Positions 58,870 through 64,000 of a DNA stretch of 64,000 nucleotides are shown here, piece by piece. The stretch's first letter is position 1; each line of letters starts with the position of its first letter. Position numbers and translations under genes: made by a program. The DNA comes from Polytrichum commune (Eukaryota > Streptophyta > Polytrichopsida > Polytrichales > Polytrichaceae). The notes beneath the pieces are model-generated. The model did not search any database, was not told where the DNA came from, and saw only the letters and a program-made list of their open reading frames with translations. The stretch is from NCBI GenBank assembly GCA_950295325.1, contig OX485806.1:32304001-32368000 (forward strand), in the 5' to 3' direction.

Positions 58870-60008
58870 AAGGTGTGTGATATTCATAACTTTCTGTACC
58901 AACTTAGCTTCTTAGCAAAAGAAGCTCATTATAGTATCCTGTTTGCACCCAGAACAGAAAACTTCCGAGTACTCACTTGGCAAACTCCTTATTCTTTTTC
59001 GCAACACAAAACCTTCGACTACCAGCTAGTGTCGTGACAATGCGCAAATAATACATTTTACATACCTTAAGAGTCCAGAATTTTCAGACAATTTACTTGA
59101 AGAATGGATTTTTTAGCCGAACCAAACCCTGGCTGAGTCTGGAGCATATTGGGTTTTACAGAGTGCAGACATAGACAGGGTAGTGACAGACATAGGAAGC
59201 CGTCTGCACCTTGAGATTCGGTATTTGGTGGCGGAGTTGTGAGGAAATGGATGCTGCTACAACGGACAAGTTTTTGAAGTGATATTTAGGGTTAGATTGA
59301 CAGGCATGGCAGAGAGACGAACATAACAAAATGAGGACATTAACAGGGGACATCTTTCTCAGGTGATGATGGTACAATTAAATCCTTCATTGGTATCTTG
59401 TGTGCAATCTCGATGAGTAGTTGCGGCCACCTACGTAACGGTAACCCTCAGCAAATGCACACAGGTCATCATATCAGTTGGAAAGGTGCGCAACACCTAT
59501 TTCGATGTGCACAGAAGTTGTGCTTGACGCTGTTCCGTGCAAGAATGGAATTGATGAGCTAAGCTCATAGGACCGACATAGTAATTAGAGCAAGTGGATA
59601 ATTGCCTTCACAGCGATTCTATCTCACTTCAGATCCTAAAATGAGAATATAGAGAACCCTTGACGATGTCTCCCCGAATGACCAGGACGACTCTGCAATA
59701 TTCTTTCAATCTACATCAAGCACTTGGGGAATAAGGTTGTCCCAGTCACGGCAAACAGTTTTGAGGCTTATAAACGACGCAATCTTCTGTATCAGGGTAC
59801 CCTCACCACTTGCATTTTCAAGGCTTAAGTGGCAGAAACAAATCAGATCGGCACAAAACATGAGCAAAATTGCGATGCGAAATCATCCTGTTTATCCCTA
59901 GACAAATCTGTGCAACAGCAATCCAAACAATGAAAAATCATTAGGCTACAAACGCAAAAAGTTCAACGCACCGACAAAAGAGATTGGCAGCATTTCTTGA
60001 TAATTGGT

Positions 60009-60024
60009 GGTGTTATAAAACACC
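60009..60024 (-). promoter_or_regulatory. Histone-type 3' stem-loop of H3 copy 2
   Basis: The same 16 nt as at copy 1 (GGTGTTTTATAACACC on the coding strand), starting 42 nt after the stop codon and followed by ACCAATTATC, so ACCA directly after the stem is common to both genes. The bases between the stop and the hairpin differ in length and sequence between the copies, yet the hairpin is unchanged. Confidence 0.75.
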
Positions 60025-60066
60025 ATTATAAAACTTCGGTGTGTAGTAGCCGAAGACCACAAACGC

Positions 60067-60597
<531 letters not shown>

Positions 60598-60656
60598 TCA
60601 TATGGTGTTTCATCCTCTACCAGAGAAGGAGGGAGTGAGAGAGACGGAGGACGACT

Positions 60657-60688
60657 GCGCGGGAAGAAGACCAATTTTGAAGTTTGAA
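60657..60688 (-). promoter_or_regulatory. Conserved promoter block of H3 copy 2
   Basis: GCGCGGGAAGAA (60657-60668), 7 nt, TTTGAAGTTTGAA (60676-60688) on the plus strand, about 180 nt before the start codon. It lies outside the near-identical duplicated segment (a region of changed sequence of about 45 bp separates them), so its match with copy 1 is likely kept by selection. Confidence 0.65.
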
Positions 60689-60752
60689 ACTGCTCTGCAA
60701 ACCCTGCGGAACACGGATGAACACTGAACGGAGATGAATGAAAGGTTCCTCC

Positions 60753-60758
60753 ACGTCA
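60753..60758. promoter_or_regulatory. ACGTCA hexamer upstream of H3 copy 2
   Basis: ACGTCA is the hexamer motif known from plant histone promoters (bZIP-binding). It stands about 275 nt before the start codon, in CTCCACGTCATCG. A 6-base match occurs often by chance, and copy 1 does not have it at the same place. Confidence 0.35.
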
Positions 60759-60909
60759 TCGAACTTCATCCTCGAAAACCTAAAATTGCAATGCCACATT
60801 GCTGTCAAGACAATTCACAGTCCCATTGACTGTTATATAATGTGTTTATAAAACTGAAGAAATTAATTAGCGATGATTCCATTGAGTGTGAAAATGCATC
60901 TCATACTTA

Positions 60910-61354
60910 GGGGCGGTTTACACTATGGACCATGAAGTCGTCCCACGGCCGTCTAAGCGATGTGATTGGACGTTGAAGTCGTCCCGGGACGACTTGGGTT
61001 TACACCAAGGAAAAAATGGCAGAGTGACCACAGAGGTTGAGGTCCACAAAATATTATTTTTTAAGCCTACTCTATCCACTGCCATGGTCCAACGGGTTTT
61101 CCGTTGGGACAAGCAAAAGAGGTGGTCCAGGAAAAAGAGCAAGGGCCCATGTCAGAAAAATGCCGTTTTAAGCCTTTTTGGTGCATGGTCATTCTTCATG
61201 GTCCACATTCGGTTTACACCTAGTGAAGGGCCCATGAACCATGAAAACTAATATTTTAGTAACTCGGACCATGGAAGTCGTCCCATGAAGTCGTCCCACG
61301 CAAAATAGGCCTCTTACGTGGGATGACTTCATGGTCCATAGTGTAAACCGCCCC
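60910..61354. mobile_element. Tourist-like MITE, family A copy 3
   Basis: 445 bp; termini GGGGCGGTTTACACTATGG and complement, TTA at 60907-60909 and 61355-61357. It is the shortest copy and aligns, inverted, with both ends of 15906-17039. Its right target duplication is followed at once by TTA and the left end of a C-family element, so the two MITEs are joined end to end upstream of an H3 gene. The 108-codon frame inside is not kept in other copies. Confidence 0.9.
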
Positions 61355-61360
61355 TTATTA

Positions 61361-61863
61361 GGGCCACTTCACACATGAGACTGACGGCCCATGACCATTA
61401 CACTTCAAGCACTCTCATTGGTGGAAAAGGCGGAGCCGGTCCAAGTTCACTTTACACTATGCTTGAGGGACCAATGGAGTATGTGAATGCAAGATGAGTG
61501 TAAAGTCTACATGGATTCCTACATGGCATCGAATGGATCATGTTTCATGGTCACTTGGACTATTTTCAAAAACCACCTCTTGAAGGTAGGCCTCACACAA
61601 AATCGGGAGACCATGGCACTCCGAACGCTCACAATCATTGGTTTGTTCTATTTTATCATGTGTGAGGACCCGCAAGAATAAAAATTCCTTGAAATAACAT
61701 TTGATTGAGAACCCGGTCACATATGACTTCACACTGCACTTCAGGATCCGTGACCACACTAGATGATTTTGGAGGTGTGTGTCTTGGGACGGCCTTTGGG
61801 CATTTTATTTTGGGCTCTCACAATTTCATGGTCACGGCTCTTGGTTTGTGTGTGAAGTGGTCC
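61361..61863. mobile_element. C-family MITE, copy 3
   Basis: 503 bp; GGGCCACTTCACACATGAGA at the left and TTGTGTGTGAAGTGGTCC at the right. Interior nearly matches 25659-26158 in the same orientation (TTCATGGTCACTTGGACTAT, GGAGACCATGGCACTCCGAA). Non-coding. Confidence 0.87.
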
Positions 61864-62025
61864 TCATTGCCGGTTCATGTGGGGTCCCAAGTCCCACTGG
61901 TGGAGACAAAGCCCCAAGTTTTGAGCCTCAATAAATCATTAAAATATGGTTAATTATCCTTAAAGTTGGATCTTCAGTATGTTATGCAAAAATATTTGTG
62001 GGGCTCGTGTTGAGAAATGGGTATA

Positions 62026-62246
62026 CACTAAATATGATAGTTAGTGTCACTTACTATTTGGACTTATGCAAGTAATATCTATTTACTATATATCTCATAT
62101 TTGACCAACAAATGTGAAATTGGTAGTTTTGACATTATAGAACATTAACAACTTTACTTGGAAAAAAATTAACATCAATAGTGACAAAGTATAACATTGT
62201 GTAAATCCAAATAGCAAGTGATGCTAAATATGATATTTAGTGCAGT
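62026..62246 (+). mobile_element. G-family MITE, copy 3
   Basis: TACACTAAATATGATAGTTA then GTGTCACTTACTATTTGGAC at the left; GTGTAAATCCAAATAGCAAG and AAATATGATATTTAGTGCAG at the right. Centre AATTGGTAGTTTTGACATTA. Full-length and non-coding. Confidence 0.8.
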
Positions 62247-64000
62247 TTTTTTGCTTGACCCAACTTTCAAACGCAAGTCCCAAGCCTCTCCTCCAAAAAG
62301 TGTTGCCATGTAAGCATCCATGTCATACTCAGGACTTAGGACTCGAGACCCGTGTCAAGTGATAAGTTCCAACTTCCATGCCCTGAACGCTTAAGATTGC
62401 ACAGACTAACCTCAAGTGATTTGGGACGTAAGACTTGGGACATGTACGTGTGACAGTAAGGTTGTGATGAACAATTCAAACTCCTTTGTATGTGTGAAAG
62501 GGTGGGGTTGAACTATGTCGTCTTTGATTAGTATCGATAGTTGTGAAGGGATCAGTCAATTAAGTGTAATCTCAATAAGTAAGACTAGAGGTGTAGTAAT
62601 GTTTAGGATTACGATAAGAGTGGAGAATAATGTTGAAATAAGAGTTTATAGTTGTATAAGGTTTCATGAAGAACCAAGGTTTCTATGTAGTAAAATCCGA
62701 ACCGACTCAAACGAATAATATGGTAGTAAAGTTGGCCAAGGCCTTGATTTATAGGCAACGTTGTAATAGAAAGGTAGTAAGATCTCAATGAGCCATATAC
62801 ACCTTACTAAGGATGGTTGAGGTCCCAATATATGTAAAGATGCTATTGATACCTATAATATGTCTATTGCCGGGGAAATCAAAAGTGGGGTAGCCACTTG
62901 AGTATCTTCCCAAACCTTACATGTTTCCAATTGGATGAGGTACTTAAAGGATGACATCATCTATAGGAGAAGGCAATGCTAACAACAAAGTGACGTGGAC
63001 GGAGCAATGCCAATAGAAGGGAGGAACATGTATTACGGTAGCTCGGAGGAGTAAAAGGACAAAAGTTGGTAGTACTTAGTAAGGGATGAATGATAAAGAC
63101 AATGTCCTCCAGCACTATACCAAAATTGGTAAAGCTGATAAGGGTAGCAGTCTAGTAAGCAAACATGGTTCTACCATGGGTAGAAATAAAATATTACTTA
63201 ACAATGATGTCGTGAGAGTCTTGCTTTCATATGATGAATCATATTCAACCAGTAACATGGAAACAACTTTCATATAGGAGGTGATCCCTATTAGTAACCA
63301 ATGACATGCGGCACTACATTCCCATTGGCGGAAATATGTGTTTATGTTGAGCAACGTTGTGCATATGAAGTGCGAGTGTTATGAGGGCATGGTGTCTTAA
63401 CTTGTTGCAATCTACATTGGGTTTGATGCTTAGGGTGTCTTTGGGAGGTTGTTCTATCCCTTAATATGAGCTAGTTGACTAGGTTTAGGCATCATGTTGT
63501 AAAATTCATTGTTGGAATTTTATTTTGTGTACGTGCTACTAGTGCTTGCTTCATTGGGGAGTAATGGTTGTTGGTGATTTTCCAATGGTACATTTGTTAA
63601 GGATGAGTAGGGTGGAGTTTTTGATAGCTATTAAGCAAATTTGTTGCATGCATGCATGTATGTATGGGCATTATAGGGATGTAGCATTGTTCAAATAGGT
63701 TGGTGATGTTGGTTGTGTGCATGCCTCCTCAGATGCCTACTGCGAGTGTTACATATTAAAGGTTGTCCACCAATGTTTGGTATTTTAGCTTCTTCTTTTG
63801 GACTGCAGTGGTGGGTTCGGGGTTTGGCAAAGACTGAATTCAATGAATTGTAATCTTGAGTTTGGGTTGGTAGAAAACGTACAATATATCATCTTATGTG
63901 AATCCAAATACACGTTCAAAGTAAAAAATACCACATCTATAGGATATTAGTGCATGCAAAACCATGGAAATTTTCTTGCTCATTGCTTAAATGGTACCAC
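62247..64000. other. Unassigned DNA to the window end
   Basis: No recognised repeat of the families above and no protein. Frames of 60-80 codons near 62515-62718 and 63086-63354 overlap on both strands and have no domain features. Composition is AT-rich; an ATGCATGCATGTATGTATG stretch lies near 63648. Confidence 0.5.

Overview
This is a gene-poor, repeat-rich nuclear window from a land plant. The evidence is a multi-exon nuclear gene for a chloroplast-targeted protein of a plant-specific two-domain family, GT-AG introns of about 190 to 1270 bp, intronless histone H3 genes, and dense MITE-like, hAT-like and SINE-like repeats in AT-rich DNA. The species cannot be fixed. The H3 proteins lack Phe41, which is typical of flowering-plant H3.1, and both genes carry a histone-type 3' stem-loop. 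Both points hint at a seed-free lineage (bryophyte, lycophyte or fern), but this is inference.

Layout. Positions 1 to about 38,000 hold no gene I can support. The stretch is a patchwork of dispersed and tandem repeats. It includes Tourist-like elements with TAA/TTA target duplications, a decayed hAT element with a recognisable transposase C-terminus, CACTA-like and other foldback MITEs, SINE-like units, a 62-bp x 8 minisatellite and two short arrays with units of about 160-195 bp. Several insertions are nested, so relative ages can be read.

From 40,957 to 49,643 (minus strand) lies one complete gene of 11 coding exons. It predicts an 854-residue RETICULATA-RELATED 5/6-like protein (DUF399, ChaN/Tiki-like, plus DUF3411). 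I rebuilt its exons by reading splice sites; every junction keeps frame. Its introns hold dispersed repeats and a tandem array.

From about 55,900 to 60,900 is a small histone H3 cluster on the minus strand: two near-identical intact genes (57,328-56,918 and 60,477-60,067) and a truncated, decayed third copy (56,555-56,389). Both intact genes keep a 16-nt hairpin just after the stop codon and a matched promoter block (E2F-like site, 7-nt spacer, TTTGAA-type element), although the surrounding DNA has diverged. This fits S-phase control of replication-type histone genes. The rest, to 64,000, is repeats (a Tourist-like element abutting a second MITE upstream of the H3 gene) and unassigned DNA.

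The strongest candidates for something new are the H3 hairpin, the mosaic H3 sequence (A31, Y41, S87, L90) and a set of repeat families that share one self-palindromic terminus.
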